Positions 8,892 to 22,000 of a DNA stretch of 64,000 bases are shown piece by piece (position 1 is the first letter of the stretch; each line of letters opens with the position of its first letter). This DNA is from Flavobacterium sp. (lineage in GTDB: Bacteria; Bacteroidota; Bacteroidia; Flavobacteriales; Flavobacteriaceae). The translations under genes were made by a program, and so were the position numbers. Below the pieces are notes generated by a model. That model was not told where the DNA came from, did not search any database, and was given only the letters and a program-made list of their open reading frames with translations. The stretch is from contig JAIXSK010000016.1 in the NCBI GenBank assembly GCA_027484725.1, positions 62,001 through 126,000 of the forward strand, given 5' to 3'.

Positions 8892-11800
8892 TTATTCAGA
8901 CTTTTTATGGTTGAGTTTTTTAGCTACTACCGCACCATTATTCAAGTATATTTTTGACAAATAGAAGCCATCGGCATATAAAAAGAGCTCATTCAAAATT
9001 TTAGTGGCAGCAGATGGTTTGTAAGTTGTAATAAGCTTTCCGGTCATGTCAAATATTTCAACCAAATTAATGTTTTCAGGGGCCGAAATCTGAAGGTGTT
9101 TTTGGTGGATAGTTGCAAAAAGATTTTGATTATCATTATTGTTGACACCCAAAGCGCTATCAGTAAAGCGCAAAACAAATCGATCGTCAAAGGTACCGCT
9201 GTTTGCATTAAATTGATATGGGCTCAGTTTTAGATTATGTGTGATATTTAGTAGTTTATCTTCAATAAAAATATCTTGATTTTCAAACAATCCGTCAAAT
9301 TGATCCAGACGAATCGAAAAGTGATCTTGAACCGTTGTTTTAAATCCAAGTGGTATTTGATCATTTACATCAAAAGGTAATGGTCTTCCCTGAATAACTA
9401 AATTTTGTTCGGGTATGATTGAATAAAAAGTGCTGCTGTTACCATCGGTCAATCGAACCCCGTCGTAAGCTCGATCCCAACCAGTAGTTGCACCTTGAAT
9501 ATATCCAACCAAGATTTGATTGAATACTCCACCGTCAGAAATCATGTTGACCCAAATGCGATGTTTCTCAGCAGTATCAGCAGTGCGATATTGTCTCTCA
9601 CTCTGAACTATTGAAGGCATTCTGTAAAATTGATTGTTGATGGATGAACGCATGGAGTTTTTGAAAACCACCGAATTACCGCTCGGAGCACTTCCTGTGC
9701 TTCTGGTAAAAAATCCTTGTCCACAGGCAATGTAGCCATTCGGAACTGAACCGCCGGTAGTGGCAGCAGAACCGCGTGATCCAACCGGGCCCAAACTATT
9801 CCAAGAAGCATAATCACTGCCGTTGTAATTTATAACATAGTCACCATAAAACGGATCGACATAAGCCGTGCTCGGGCCTGAATTATGTGTCCAAAAATAA
9901 ATGGTTCCGTCAATAACAGCTGCATTTGAAAGGTCTGTCAAAAAGGCTTGAGCGTCAACGGCTGACGGATATGGATTGCCCAACAAATTGTATTTGTCGT
10001 TGTTGTTGGCCACAAGTGAACCGTGATAAATAGGGCATGAAATGTTTCCATTGTTTGGAGTACCAATGAAATTAGCGGTGTAGGTTACTTTTACATCAGG
10101 GGTGTATGAAAAAGTTTGCGGTGCACGAACAATATACCCTTTAATCGGATTCATGACGGTAGCGGTACTTTCTTGTTGCCATGTGCCAAATTGATTGGCT
10201 CCGGTGGTCGGAATCCAACTGTAGAATTTATCGGGTTGTGTGTTGGGAGATAGCATGCCCAAAGTATAATTTGAGGCTAAAGTCACAGGGCATCCCCAAT
10301 AAGTATAATCAAAACGATACATAGGTTGGGTGACACGCTCAATATTCACTACACCTGAATTGTTGACATTATTGGTTTGAATAAGACTGGCTTCATTTTT
10401 AATCAAAAATTGCCCTCCGGAATTTACATTAACAGCATCGGTGACGGTAATGTAATTAGATGAATTGATGGTCAAAATACCACCGCTCAATACGGTCAAA
10501 TTATAGGCAAAAGCTTGATAACCTGTGCCGCTAATTACCGGTGGATTGGCCGAAGGTGGAATGGTAACACAATCAGTAGCCGTCGGAATTCCGCTCGGAG
10601 ACCAATTACTGGCTAAATTCCAATTGCCACTAGATGAGCCGTTCCACGTTTTTGAGCTGCTCACGGTTCCGGATCCGCTCAGATTTGAGGCCAATGCAGT
10701 ACAGTTGGCATCACTCAGCGCTGTAAGTGTATATGTTTTGGGCGTTGAAGGATTAACTGTAAATGTATATGGATTGGTCATATTACCAGTTACGGTTACC
10801 GGAGTAGTTCCATCGGTATAAGTAAAATTCCAAGGACCGGTTCCGGTTAAGTTTATGGTCATCAATGTACCACCAGCACAAGTAGTTCCTGATCCTGAAA
10901 TGGTAGCTGTTGGTCCGGTAATAACAAAGTTAGCCGCCGAACGTACATTCGGGTTGTTCGGACAAGCTGCGTAAAAAGTGTAAGTGCCCGGAGTACTGGT
11001 GTTGGTTAGGCCAGAGCCAGCTACACCAACTGGGTTAAACGGTGTCCCGGTTCCAATAGGAACACCTCCTGAAGCAGCAGTGTACCATTCAACTGACCCG
11101 CCGATAACCCCGGATATAGTTCCGGGACCGGTTACGTTCCACTGAAATGTATTGGTTACCAAAACACTGGAGGCTGCATATAAAGTTGATATAAGTGTGT
11201 AAGTAACTCCGGCTGTTAAAGTCGCAGTCATTTGTGGTTCAAAAGTAGTTGGCCCGCTGTCATCATCTCCAACCACCCAAGTGCCGCTGCCACATACGCC
11301 CGGATTAAAGGGGTTAATGACAATGTATCCCATAGAATCGTAAGCAGTTGTTGGTGCCATCGTAAAAGTGTAGGAACCAGTTGTACTTACTTGAAAATCC
11401 ATTGAGGCATAGTTGGCTGTCAGGTTACTTGGGTCAAAGGCACAAGTGGGTGAATTGGCCAAGAAAATAAGCGGACGCACTGCTCTAGGGTCAGTTGTTG
11501 CGTCCCAACCTCCATTGATGGTGTTCCCCAGATTTGTCAAGCCGGTACAAGTTCCGGTGGCTGATATTGTCGTGGTTCCTCCTTGGCATACGGACGAATT
11601 AGTTGTCACAGGAGGTGAGGCAATGGTTGAAAACGATAAAGGTCCTGACCATACCCCTTGACCAGTTCCGCCGCAATTTGAACGAACCCAAACATAATAA
11701 ACCAACCCTGAGGTTAAAGAACTTAAATTGACTGTCGTGACACCGGCACCAACACTTCCTGAAGGAGCTGTGCTGTAGATTGGATCTAAAGCCGAAGTGG

Positions 11801-14800
11801 CGTAGAAATACTGATAACCGCTGGCAGGAGCCGGACTTGCCGCAGTCCAACTAACCGTAGCTGTGGTAAAACCAATACCCGAAGCCGTGAGATTTGATGG
11901 ATTTCCACTACAAGATAAGGCCAAAACGGTAAATGTATAATCTTCGGTTTCTCCATTGGTGATGGAACCGCAGACTTGAGGATTGGTGTCATAATAATTG
12001 GCTCTAATTCTCATCCGATGATTGCCAACAGCCGCAGAGCCCGGAACCGTAAAGCTTCCGGTGTTAGAGGTGTTATAGTTTCCGGATGCATATACTTTTT
12101 CACCCGGATCATCAAAATCTAAATCGTTGTTCCAATCTACCCAAATATTAAATCCAAAAGAACCACCAAAATAAGTTGATGAAAAATTCACACTGCCATA
12201 TGGTTGTTGACTCACAGTCATGGCCGTAAAATTTCCGTATCCTGAGGCAGAGAGCCCTGAAGAATTATTAGTAATGTTTGCTGTGCCACCGGTAGTAGAA
12301 AAATTACTGATATAATAGCCCGTTAAGGTGGAGGTCGAAGAACAATATCCTGTGAAAAAAGTAGCCGGACTGGACCAAGAGCTGTAATTTCCGCCTCCAC
12401 AGTCACTTCTGACAAAAACGTAATAAGTAGTGTTGGCGGCTAGCCCAGTAACGTTTGCCGTTAATCCGGCTGCAGCTGTTCCTGAGCCAACCGGGGTAGT
12501 ATTGCTGGCAGAAACCACATACTGGTATCCGTTTGAAGGTGCCACAATAGGAGCGTTCCAATTAAGTGTTGCAGACGTTGAAGTTAAATTAGTGGCGGCA
12601 TTTACGGTAGGTGTTAAACAACTCGGGCTCAATGTTACACTTACATCATCAACAAACAAATACCATATATTGGCAGCTGAAACTCCGTGAAAACCTATGT
12701 AGTAAACTCCTGAAGAAGGGACTACAAAATCAATTACTTTTTGGGTGTAACCAACATTTCCCGGAACCGTTGTTGACGGAAGTATACTTTGTGTCATAGA
12801 GGCAGCCGTTGGCGAAGTACCACATTTAACTTCAATATTCTCATTGCTTCCAGAGAAAACATAGGCACGGGTGTAAAATGTGAGTCTATAGGCTGTTCCG
12901 GCAGTCATGTTCAAACCTTGAATGTAAAACCAGTCATCCATAACATTGCTGGAATTATACTGAATTCCCATTTGGTTGCTTCCGGAATTTGGTGTTACAG
13001 CAGTTGCATTTCCGAGTGAAGTAGTATTACAAGTTTTCCAGAACTGAGCGTCACCGTTTACATTTTGTATGGATATACAAGGCGGTAAGTTGGGTTGGGT
13101 AACACTATCAAAATTTTGGGTGTAGGGTATATTGGTAGGACTACAAGTGGTGGATATGTTTCCGGTTACATAGGCACTAGCACAACCGTTTGAAGCTAAA
13201 ATACGATAATAATAGATGGTACTTGAACTTAAACCGGTAACGTTATAAAATGAAGTTGGAGCAGCAATGGTAAAAGGAGAACCAACAATATTGGCAGTAT
13301 ACCCAGGATCAGTAGTAATTTGTAAGGTGTAGTTAACACTATTGGTATTTCCGCCCACTGAAGAACCCCAATTGATGGTGAATGTATTAGTGCTGACATT
13401 GGTAGTGTTTACAGAGCTTGGAGCAGCTGCACAGGTTACAATGTTGCCCGTTAGAACCGTTGAATTATATATTGGACCACCCGAACAAGAAGTGTTGTTA
13501 TAGGCATAAATGTAATAATAATAACGAGTGTTTCCGGTTAAACCCGTTGCAGAAATTGACGTTGAAGCGTTGCTTTGAACAAAAGTCAGTCCGGGTCCTA
13601 AAGTGCCAATATTCACTGCTGTGTATGTGGTTCCGTTTACCGGTTGTGCCGGAGGAGTGCTGCTTGTTGATTGAATCACCAAATAACCATTGGCCGAGCC
13701 TGAAAAATTAGCTGTTATATTGGTAGCTGTCGGAGTGCCAAAAGTCAATCCGGTTGCTGCGCTGGGAGCGGTACAAGCAGGCATTGTGGTAACACAAATA
13801 GAAAAAGTTCCTTGCCCAGAGCCATTTCCGTAACTATGAACCCGGACATAATAAGTAACACCCGAGGTCAAACCACTAATGGTAGAAGTTTCTATTGCTG
13901 AGCCCACGGTATTGTCAATACAGCCAAGACTGGTGAGTGTTCCTCCGCATGTCCCTGAAAATACCTGAAAAACAGCATCGCTTAGCGTGGTTGGAGTCAC
14001 TGTAATGATGTGCGAAGTAGCGGTAGCGGTAAATCTATACCAAACATCATCATCGGCTGTGCCCGCACAAGCTGCCTGAGATTGGGTAGCACTAACTGTT
14101 GTTCCTGAAGTGGATGTCGTACAAGTCAAGGTTGGGTTTACCGTTAATGGAAAAGCAGCAGTACAGTTGTCATTAAACGACGGAAGGGTAGTAGCTGAGC
14201 CTGATAAAGCGCCTGAAGTATTGTATGTCGGACCTCCGGAACAAGCCGAATTGTTATAAGCATATATGAAATAATAATAGGTGGTATTGGATGACAAACC
14301 ACTATCGGCTATTGCAGTTGAACTTCCTGTTTGGATAAAAGTTAATCCGGCCCCCAAACTACTTACGTTCAATGAGCTGTAGAGGGTTCCGTTTACAGGT
14401 TGCGTTGGAGGTGTGTTGGTGAGAGATCTAATAACCAAATAACCGTTAGCGCTTCCTGAGTAGGTTGCCGCAATTGATGAGGTGGTAATGGTGCCTGGTG
14501 TAAAACCGGTTGCTTGCGCCGGAGCTGTGCAGGGAGTAAGGTTGGTTGTAACATTGCCGGTAACAGCTGAGCTACTACAGCTGTTTTTGGCAACAATTCT
14601 ATAATAATATGTGGTGTTGGCACTTAGTCCGGTCATGTTGAGCGGAGATCCTGATACGTTAAAAGGCGATCCGCTCACCGGTATTGTAAAGCCTGCATCA
14701 GTGCAAACTTCAACGGTGTATGAAATTATTGAAGCAGAACCACCTGTAGGCGTTGTCCAATTCAATGAAAAACTATTGTGAGTTACACTTGAGGTGTTTA

Positions 14801-15893
14801 CTGTATTGGGTACTGCAGGGCAAGTGATGCCGCTTCCGGTTAGTGGTCCGGAGGCGTTGTATGCCGGGCCGCCCGAACAACTCGTGTTATTATAAGCATA
14901 AATGAAATAGTAATATTGGGTGTTTCCTGACAAGCCCGTTGTACTGATACTGGTGGCCGAACTACTCTGAACAAAAGTAAGTCCGCTTCCTAAAGTACTG
15001 ACGTTACCTGCGTTGTACAAAGTACCATTCAATGGTTGGCTGGGCGGCGTAATGCTGGTGGATTGAATCACCAAATAACCATTGGCTGAACCAGAAAAAG
15101 TAGCAGGAAATGTAGATGAAGTTATGCTTCCGGCTGTAAATCCAGTAGCCGCAGACGGAGCAATGCAACCAGCAGGCATAATAGATACAAGAGAGATGTT
15201 GTCAATCGCTGCAGGCGGTTGTGTTCCGGCTGAATTGTTGTTGAACCATTCAAAAACCAAGCGCATTGTTGTACCCGCAAAACTCGCCGGAATAGTAACC
15301 GTAGCAGCATTGGTCCATGTTGCTTGTCCGCTGTAATTGGTCAAACCCACTTGAACTCGGCCACCACCTGCAGCAATAGCAGATCCATTGATGGGAGTGT
15401 ATGTGTTGGGAACTGCCCATATACGCATTCTGTCTAAGGTAGTATCACCACGGCCAATCCAGCTGAAATTGAGTTCTATGGTTGTCTCGGCCGCCGGGAT
15501 GGTTACGTCTTTATACAAGTGTGAGGCACAAGTAAGTGTTAAATTGTAGGTATGGGTAGGAATTGCAGAACCTGCATCATTGGTCACATAAGCACAATTG
15601 GTGCCATTGAATCCGCTGGTAGCACCCGGGCCACAAAACCATTGGCTTTTATTGGTTGCCGCCGGAGTATTGGCTGTCCAACCATTACTGGCAAAAGTGC
15701 TTCCATTTTCAAAACCTCCATCAGTGGTTGGAGAAATGAGTGTAGTTTGTGCAAAGGTGTTGTTCGTTCCCATGAAAAGGAACAAAATAAAAATGTAACT
15801 AAAGCGATGTTTCTTAAAAGAAAATCCATTCAGTTTTAATCGTGAAAAGGGCAGGCTTGTCTTTTGAATAGCCTTTAAGTAATTGTTAACCAT
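8892..15893 (-). CDS. Giant T9SS-exported multidomain FN3/GEVED protein (2333 aa)
   Basis: The signal sequence has a long basic front part and ends FAQ near residue 49. Domains in order, positions approximate: jelly-roll-like region 50-240; fibronectin-III-like pairs 240-575 with the repeated phrase SGSANGYLVI; pre-peptidase C-terminal-like domain 575-700 (DDDVWYRFTA); more FN3 705-920; cleaved-adhesin-like domain 923-1090 (IPYTQNFDSV); FN3; GEVED domain about 1180-1325 (NGETEDYTF); FN3; a block with YDSMGYIVINPFNPG near 1518; and from about 1745 the region shared with its two neighbours, ending in a type A sorting domain (FDMTGKLI). Predicted surface or released protein, probably binding glycans or surfaces (inference). 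The C-terminus carries a few extra residues (NHKKSE) after the usual sorting-domain end. Confidence 0.9.
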   Translation of the reverse strand: MVNNYLKAIQKTSLPFSRLKLNGFSFKKHRFSYIFILFLFMGTNNTFAQTTLISPTTDGGFENGSTFASNGWTANTPAATNKSQWFCGPGATSGFNGTNCAYVTNDAGSAIPTHTYNLTLTCASHLYKDVTIPAAETTIELNFSWIGRGDTTLDRMRIWAVPNTYTPINGSAIAAGGGRVQVGLTNYSGQATWTNAATVTIPASFAGTTMRLVFEWFNNNSAGTQPPAAIDNISLVSIMPAGCIAPSAATGFTAGSITSSTFPATFSGSANGYLVIQSTSITPPSQPLNGTLYNAGNVSTLGSGLTFVQSSSATSISTTGLSGNTQYYYFIYAYNNTSCSGGPAYNASGPLTGSGITCPAVPNTVNTSSVTHNSFSLNWTTPTGGSASIISYTVEVCTDAGFTIPVSGSPFNVSGSPLNMTGLSANTTYYYRIVAKNSCSSSAVTGNVTTNLTPCTAPAQATGFTPGTITTSSIAATYSGSANGYLVIRSLTNTPPTQPVNGTLYSSLNVSSLGAGLTFIQTGSSTAIADSGLSSNTTYYYFIYAYNNSACSGGPTYNTSGALSGSATTLPSFNDNCTAAFPLTVNPTLTCTTSTSGTTVSATQSQAACAGTADDDVWYRFTATATSHIITVTPTTLSDAVFQVFSGTCGGTLTSLGCIDNTVGSAIETSTISGLTSGVTYYVRVHSYGNGSGQGTFSICVTTMPACTAPSAATGLTFGTPTATNITANFSGSANGYLVIQSTSSTPPAQPVNGTTYTAVNIGTLGPGLTFVQSNASTSISATGLTGNTRYYYYIYAYNNTSCSGGPIYNSTVLTGNIVTCAAAPSSVNTTNVSTNTFTINWGSSVGGNTNSVNYTLQITTDPGYTANIVGSPFTIAAPTSFYNVTGLSSSTIYYYRILASNGCASAYVTGNISTTCSPTNIPYTQNFDSVTQPNLPPCISIQNVNGDAQFWKTCNTTSLGNATAVTPNSGSNQMGIQYNSSNVMDDWFYIQGLNMTAGTAYRLTFYTRAYVFSGSNENIEVKCGTSPTAASMTQSILPSTTVPGNVGYTQKVIDFVVPSSGVYYIGFHGVSAANIWYLFVDDVSVTLSPSCLTPTVNAATNLTSTSATLNWNAPIVAPSNGYQYVVSASNTTPVGSGTAAAGLTANVTGLAANTTYYVFVRSDCGGGNYSSWSSPATFFTGYCSSTSTLTGYYISNFSTTGGTANITNNSSGLSASGYGNFTAMTVSQQPYGSVNFSSTYFGGSFGFNIWVDWNNDLDFDDPGEKVYASGNYNTSNTGSFTVPGSAAVGNHRMRIRANYYDTNPQVCGSITNGETEDYTFTVLALSCSGNPSNLTASGIGFTTATVSWTAASPAPASGYQYFYATSALDPIYSTAPSGSVGAGVTTVNLSSLTSGLVYYVWVRSNCGGTGQGVWSGPLSFSTIASPPVTTNSSVCQGGTTTISATGTCTGLTNLGNTINGGWDATTDPRAVRPLIFLANSPTCAFDPSNLTANYASMDFQVSTTGSYTFTMAPTTAYDSMGYIVINPFNPGVCGSGTWVVGDDDSGPTTFEPQMTATLTAGVTYTLISTLYAASSVLVTNTFQWNVTGPGTISGVIGGSVEWYTAASGGVPIGTGTPFNPVGVAGSGLTNTSTPGTYTFYAACPNNPNVRSAANFVITGPTATISGSGTTCAGGTLMTINLTGTGPWNFTYTDGTTPVTVTGNMTNPYTFTVNPSTPKTYTLTALSDANCTALASNLSGSGTVSSSKTWNGSSSGNWNLASNWSPSGIPTATDCVTIPPSANPPVISGTGYQAFAYNLTVLSGGILTINSSNYITVTDAVNVNSGGQFLIKNEASLIQTNNVNNSGVVNIERVTQPMYRFDYTYWGCPVTLASNYTLGMLSPNTQPDKFYSWIPTTGANQFGTWQQESTATVMNPIKGYIVRAPQTFSYTPDVKVTYTANFIGTPNNGNISCPIYHGSLVANNNDKYNLLGNPYPSAVDAQAFLTDLSNAAVIDGTIYFWTHNSGPSTAYVDPFYGDYVINYNGSDYASWNSLGPVGSRGSAATTGGSVPNGYIACGQGFFTRSTGSAPSGNSVVFKNSMRSSINNQFYRMPSIVQSERQYRTADTAEKHRIWVNMISDGGVFNQILVGYIQGATTGWDRAYDGVRLTDGNSSTFYSIIPEQNLVIQGRPLPFDVNDQIPLGFKTTVQDHFSIRLDQFDGLFENQDIFIEDKLLNITHNLKLSPYQFNANSGTFDDRFVLRFTDSALGVNNNDNQNLFATIHQKHLQISAPENINLVEIFDMTGKLITTYKPSAATKILNELFLYADGFYLSKIYLNNGAVVAKKLNHKKSE

Positions 15894-16054
15894 AGTGATA
15901 CATGAACAGGGGGAGGTAAATTTATGCTCTTTTTTTCAAAAAATAGCAAGATGTTTCATGAAAACACTAAATTGTTGAAAACTATTTATGATTTGCAATT
16001 AAAATTTGTGAGAATCCCAATAAATAGATTTGTTTTTGATGAATTTAATCAAAC

Positions 16055-16080
16055 AAAAAGCCCCGTTTTAGGGGGCTTTC
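16055..16080 (-). terminator. Intrinsic terminator of the third giant gene
   Basis: AAAGCCCC and GGGGGCTTT enclose a six-base loop (16065-16070). On the minus strand the stem follows directly after the TAA at 16081-16083 and is followed by a T-rich run. Confidence 0.85.
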
Positions 16081-19000
16081 TTATTTTTGAGTGATGAGTT
16101 TTTGCGTACTGACAGTTCCGTCAATCAAATGTACTTTTAACAAATAAATTCCGTCTGCATAAGTAAATACTTGCTGATGTTTTGTTTGTGGTTGTGTCAA
16201 TTTTTGATTTATTATCAATTTTCCGGTCATGTCATACAATTCAAAATGAGCAATATTTTTAGAAGATTCTATACGCAAAACATCATTTTGTATTTGTGCC
16301 GAAAGAGTCCATTGTTCTTCTGGGTTGTATGTGCTTAACAAACTGTTGTTGTATCTGAGTACCAAACGTTCGTTAAAAGTTCCAATGCCAGAACTAAACA
16401 AATACGGACTTTGTTTCAGGTTGTGGATAATCCCCAATAATTTATCTTCTACAAAAACATCTTGATTTTCAAATAAACCATCTAAATGATCTAAACGCAA
16501 TGAAAATGTATCTTGCACTGTAGTCTTAAATCCGAGTGGAACTTGATCTGTTACCTCAAACGGAAGCGGCCTTCCTTGAATAACTAAATTTTGCTCCGGA
16601 ATAACTGAATAAAAAGTACTGCTGTTGCCATCTGTCAAACGAACTCCATCATAGGTTCTGTCCCAGCCTGTAGTTGCACCGTCAATATAGCCTACTAAAA
16701 TTTGATTAAAAACCCCGCTACTTGAAATTAAGTTGAGCCAAATACGGTGTTTGTCTACCCAATTAGTTTGTCTGTTTTGGTCATAAGAGGATAAAACGGA
16801 AGCATTTCTAAAAAACAAATTGTTGTTGTTAGAGCGCATAGAATTTTTAAATATTACTGGGTTTCCGCTTCCTCCTGTTCCGGTACTACGTGTAAAGAAA
16901 CCTTGTCCGGCAGCAATATAACCGTTGGGAACCATTCCGCCCGAGAGTGCTGCTGAACCTCGAGAACCCACAGCGCCCAAACTATTCCACGAGGCATAGT
17001 CACTGGCATTGTAGTTAACTACGAAATCTCCATAAAACGGATCAACATAAGATGTGGACGGAGCTGAATTATGTGTCCAGAAATAAATAGTTCCGTCAAT
17101 GATGGCTGAGTTGGCCGGATCAGTCAAAAATGCTTGCGCATCTACCCCCGACGGATACGGATTGCCCAATAAATTGTATTTGTCATTGTTGTTGCCTACC
17201 AATGTTCCGTGGTAAATAGGACAAGCTATGTCTCCGTTGTTAGGAGTTCCAATAAAATTGGCGGTATATGGAACTTTTACGCTGGTTGAAGTTGAAAAAG
17301 TTTGCGGTGCTCGGACAATGTAACCTTTAATTGGGTTCATAACTGTAGCGGTACTTTCTTGTTGCCATGTGCCAAATTGATTCGCTCCGGTAGTGGGCGT
17401 CCAGCTGTAAAACTTATCTGGTTGTGTGTTTGGCGATAAATCTCCCAAGGTAAAGTTTGAGGCAAAAGTTACCGGACATCCCCAATAAGTATAATCATAT
17501 CGGTACATGGGTTGGCTAATACGCTCCATATTGATGTTTCCAATGTTGGGCACATCATTAATTTGAAGCAAGCTTGCGCCGTCTTTGATGTAAAACTGAC
17601 CACTCGTTGCAACGTTTACCCAGTTAGTCACTGTTATGTCGTTGGATGAGTCTATAGATAAAATACCACCGTCTAGTACAGTCAAATTATAAGCATAGGC
17701 ATGATAACCGCTACCGGTAATTACCGGAGAATTTGTGGCCGGCGGAACAACCACACAATCTGTAGAGGACGGAACAGAACCTGAAGACCAATTGCCGGCA
17801 TTGCTCCAATTGTTATCTACTGAACCATTCCATTGAATGGCCCCGCTGATGATGGCTGAGCCAGTTAAATTTGCATTCAGTGCTGAACAATGAGTATCAT
17901 TGGCTGAAACCAATGTATATGTTGTTGGGCTGCTCGGACTTACGCTAAAAGTGTAAGGGCTTGAATTAATTCCGCTCACTGTTACCGGAGTTGTTCCGTC
18001 GGTGTAGGTAACTGTCCATGGCGCGGTACCGGTCAAAGCAATACTCACATTGGTAGCACCTTGACATAAATTTCCGTTTCCTGATATAGCAGCTGTAGGT
18101 CCATTGATCACAAAGTCAACGGCTGTTCTCACAGATGGATTGTTCGGACAAGCGGCGTAATAAGTATAAGTGCCGGGTGTATTGGTATCGGTCAAACCTG
18201 AACCGGCAACACCTACCGGATTAAAGGGGCTTCCTGTTCCAATCGGAGTACCTCCAGAGGCGTTTGTATACCATTCAATAGAACCCGATGCAACTCCGGC
18301 AATAAATCCTCCCGGAGGGCCGGTTACATTCCACTGAAAGGTATTGGTGACCAACAAACTAGATGCACCATACAAAGTTGAAATAAGTGTGTAGGTGATT
18401 CCCGCCGATAAAGTAGCCGTCATTTGTGGTTCGTAGGTTGTCGGGCCGCTGTCGTCATCTCCGATGATCCAAGTTCCGCTTCCACAATTTCCGGGGTTAA
18501 AAGGATTGATTACTATATACCCCATACTGTCATAAGCTGTGGTCGGAGCCATGGTAAAAGTATAACTACCGGTAACACTTACCTGAAAATCCATGGCGGC
18601 ATAGTTAGCTGTATTGTTGCCCGGATCAAATTGACAGGTTGTTGAATTGGCCATAAAAATAACCGGACGAATTGCTCTCGGGTCTGAAGTGGCATCCCAA
18701 CCACCGTTGATGGTTGTGCCCAAGTTGACCAAATTGGTACAAGAAGCGGTTGCCGAAATGGTTCCGCTGCCCCCTTGACAAAAAGTTGTTCCTGTGGTTA
18801 CTGGTGGCGCATTCAAAGTGGTAAAGTTGATGGGCCCAATCCACAGCCCTTTTGTAGCTCCACAATTTGAACGAACCCAAACATTGTAATAGGTTCCACT
18901 GCTGAGCCCTGTGAGACCAACGGTAGTGACACCGGCACCTACAGAACCCGAAGGAGTTGTGCCCAAATTAGGTGCAGAACCTGATACAGAATAATAATAT

Positions 19001-22000
19001 TGATAACCACTGGCCGGGGCCGGACTGGCGGCTGTCCAGTTGAGTGTGGCGGTTGTAAAACTCACGCTGCTTGCTGATAGATTTGATGGATTACCGCTAC
19101 AGCTCAAGGCGAGCACGGTCAACGTATAATCTTCTGTTTCACCATTGGTAATGGTGCCGCATTGATTGGGGTTGGATGCCCAATAATCAGCTCTGATGCG
19201 CATGCGGTGATTTCCTAATGAAGCGGTAGCCGGAATAGTAAAACTTCCGGTATTTGCATTGTTAAAAGTTCCAGAACTGAATACTTTTTCACCCGAATCG
19301 TCAAAATCTAAATCGTTGTTCCAATCTACCCAAATATTAAAGCCAAAAGTACCACCGGTATAGGCCGATGAAAAGTTGACCGTTCCGTAATATTGTTGAC
19401 TTACGGTCATGGCGGTGAAGTTTCCGTAACCTCCGGCTGATAAGCCCGAACCGTTATTGGTAATATTCAAAGTTCCGCCTGTGGTAGAGAAATTATTGAT
19501 AAAATAGCCGGCTGTACTACCGGTTGCAGGGCAATATCCTGTGTAACAAGTTCCGGTCACATAGGCACTGTTGCAGCCATTGCTGGCTAAAATTCTGTAG
19601 TAATAAGTGGTATTTGCTGCCAATCCGGTGACCGTTTTGGTCGTGGTTGGATGAGCGATACTAAAGGGTGAACCCGGAATATTACTGGTGTAACCGGCGT
19701 CAGTAGTGATTTGTAGAACATAAGTAATCGCTGAGGCACTTCCCCCAGAAGGCGCTGACCAACTCAAGGTAAATCCGCTGGTCGTTGTGGCAGTATTGGC
19801 AACCGAATAAGGAATATCCGGACAAGTGACACAACTTCCGCTCAGTGGTGCAGCAGTATGATACACAGGGCCGCCCGAACAAGCAGTGTTGTTATAAGCA
19901 TAGATAAAATAGTAATAACGCGTATTGCCCACAAGACCCGTTTCAGCAATGTTTGTTGTATTGTTGCTTTGAATAAAAGTTAGTCCGCTGCCCAATGTCC
20001 CGATATTTGTTGCATTGTAAGTAGTTCCGTTTACGGGTGTGCTCGGAGGTGTGTTGGTCAATGAACGAATCACTAAATATCCGTTGGCAGTACCACTAAA
20101 AGAGGCTGCCGTTGAAGTGGTTGTATTGGTTCCTACCACAAAGGCAGATGCTTGAGCTGCCGGAGCGACACATGGAATTTGCAAAGTTGTGATGTTGCCC
20201 GTTACATAAGCGCTGTTACAGCCGTTGCTGGCTAAAATTCTGTAGTAGTAAATCGTATTCGGATTAAGTCCTGTGACCACTTTTGTTACCGTTGGGTCTG
20301 CAATTGTAAATGGAGAACCCGGTATGTTAGCTGTGTATGCAGCGTTGGTTGTTATCTGAACGGTATATGTTACAGGCAGTTCATTTCCGCCGGTTGGATA
20401 AATCCAGTTCAAAGTAAACCCGGTATGGCTCAAACCGGTTACCGTCACAGAATTGGGAGCACTGCTACACGTAACTCCACTGCCCGAAAGCGGTCCGTTG
20501 GTGTTGTATGCAGGTCCTGCAGAACAAGCCGTGTTATTGTAGGCATAAATGTAATAATAGTAACGCGTGTTTCCGGCTAGTCCGGTACCGGCAATGGTAG
20601 TAGCATTGCTGCTTTGAACAAAAGTCAGTCCGCTGCCCAAAGTGCCAATATTTCCGGCATTGTATATAGTCCCGTTCACCGGTTGACTTGGCGGAGTGCT
20701 GCTCAAAGATCGAATGACCAAAAAGCCGTTGGCAGTTCCCGAAAAACTAGCTGGCAAAGTGGTTGCGGTTGCTGTCCCAAAAATCAAGGCCGAAGCTTGC
20801 CCCACAGGAGCTACACACGGAGTTTGCAAAGTGGTAATGTTTCCGGTTACATAGGTGCTATTACATCCATTGCTGGCTAAAATTCTATAGTAGTAAATGG
20901 TATTCGGATTCAACCCCGTAATGACTCGTGTAATCGTAGGAGCATTAATCGTAAATGGCGAACCCGGAATGTTGGCAGTATATCCTGCATTGGTTGTGAT
21001 TTGCAATGTATAAGTGATGGGCAAAGCGTTTCCACCTGTAGGCGCAGTCCAATCTACCGTAAAACCGTTGTGACTCAAGTTATTGATGGCTACAGAATTC
21101 GGCACTGCCGGACAAGTTGTGCCATTTCCGGTTAAAGGCCCAGCGGTATTGTACACCGGACCGCCAGAACAAGCTGTGTTGTTGTAGGCGTATACATAAT
21201 AGTAATAGGTTGTGTTTCCGGCCAAACCAGTACCCGCAATAGTTGTCGAATTGCTGCTTTGAATAAAAGTAAGACCGCTGCCTAAAGTTCCAATGTTACC
21301 AGCATTGTAGGTGGTTCCATTCACTGGCTGGCTCGGTGGGGTACTGCTTAAAGAGCGAATTACCAAATAACCATTGGCTGAACCCGAAAAAGTGGCGGGA
21401 ACCGAGGTTGACGTTCTCGTACCAATAACCATCGCTGAAGCCTGAGCAGCCGGAGCCACACAAGGGGTCTGTAAAGTAGTTATATTTCCGGTTACATAAG
21501 CGCTGGTGCAACCATTACTCGCTAAAATTCTGTAGTAGTATATTGTATTCGGATTCAAACCGGTAATGACTCTGGTAACCGTTGGAGCGTTAATGGTAAA
21601 AGGTGAACCCGGAATATTGGCTGTATATCCCGCATTGGTTGTAATCTGCAAGGTGTAGGTTATGGACGCTGCGGATCCTCCGGTTGGAGTGGCCCAATCA
21701 ACCGTAAAACCAGTTGAACTAAGTCCGTTGATGGTTACAGAATTCGGAATGGCGGGACAAGTGACGCCATTTCCGCTCAAAGGACTTCCGGTACTGTAAA
21801 TAGGTCCTCCGGAACAAGCGGAACTGTTGTAAGCAAAAATAAAGTAATAATAACGAGTGTTTCCGGCTAATCCGGTCCCGGGAATAGAAGTTGCATTGCT
21901 GCTCTGAACAAAAGTCAATCCGGAACCCAAACTTGCAATATTCGCTGCGCTGTAAGTGGTTCCGTTTACAGGTTGTGCCGGTAGGGTATTGGTTAAAGAT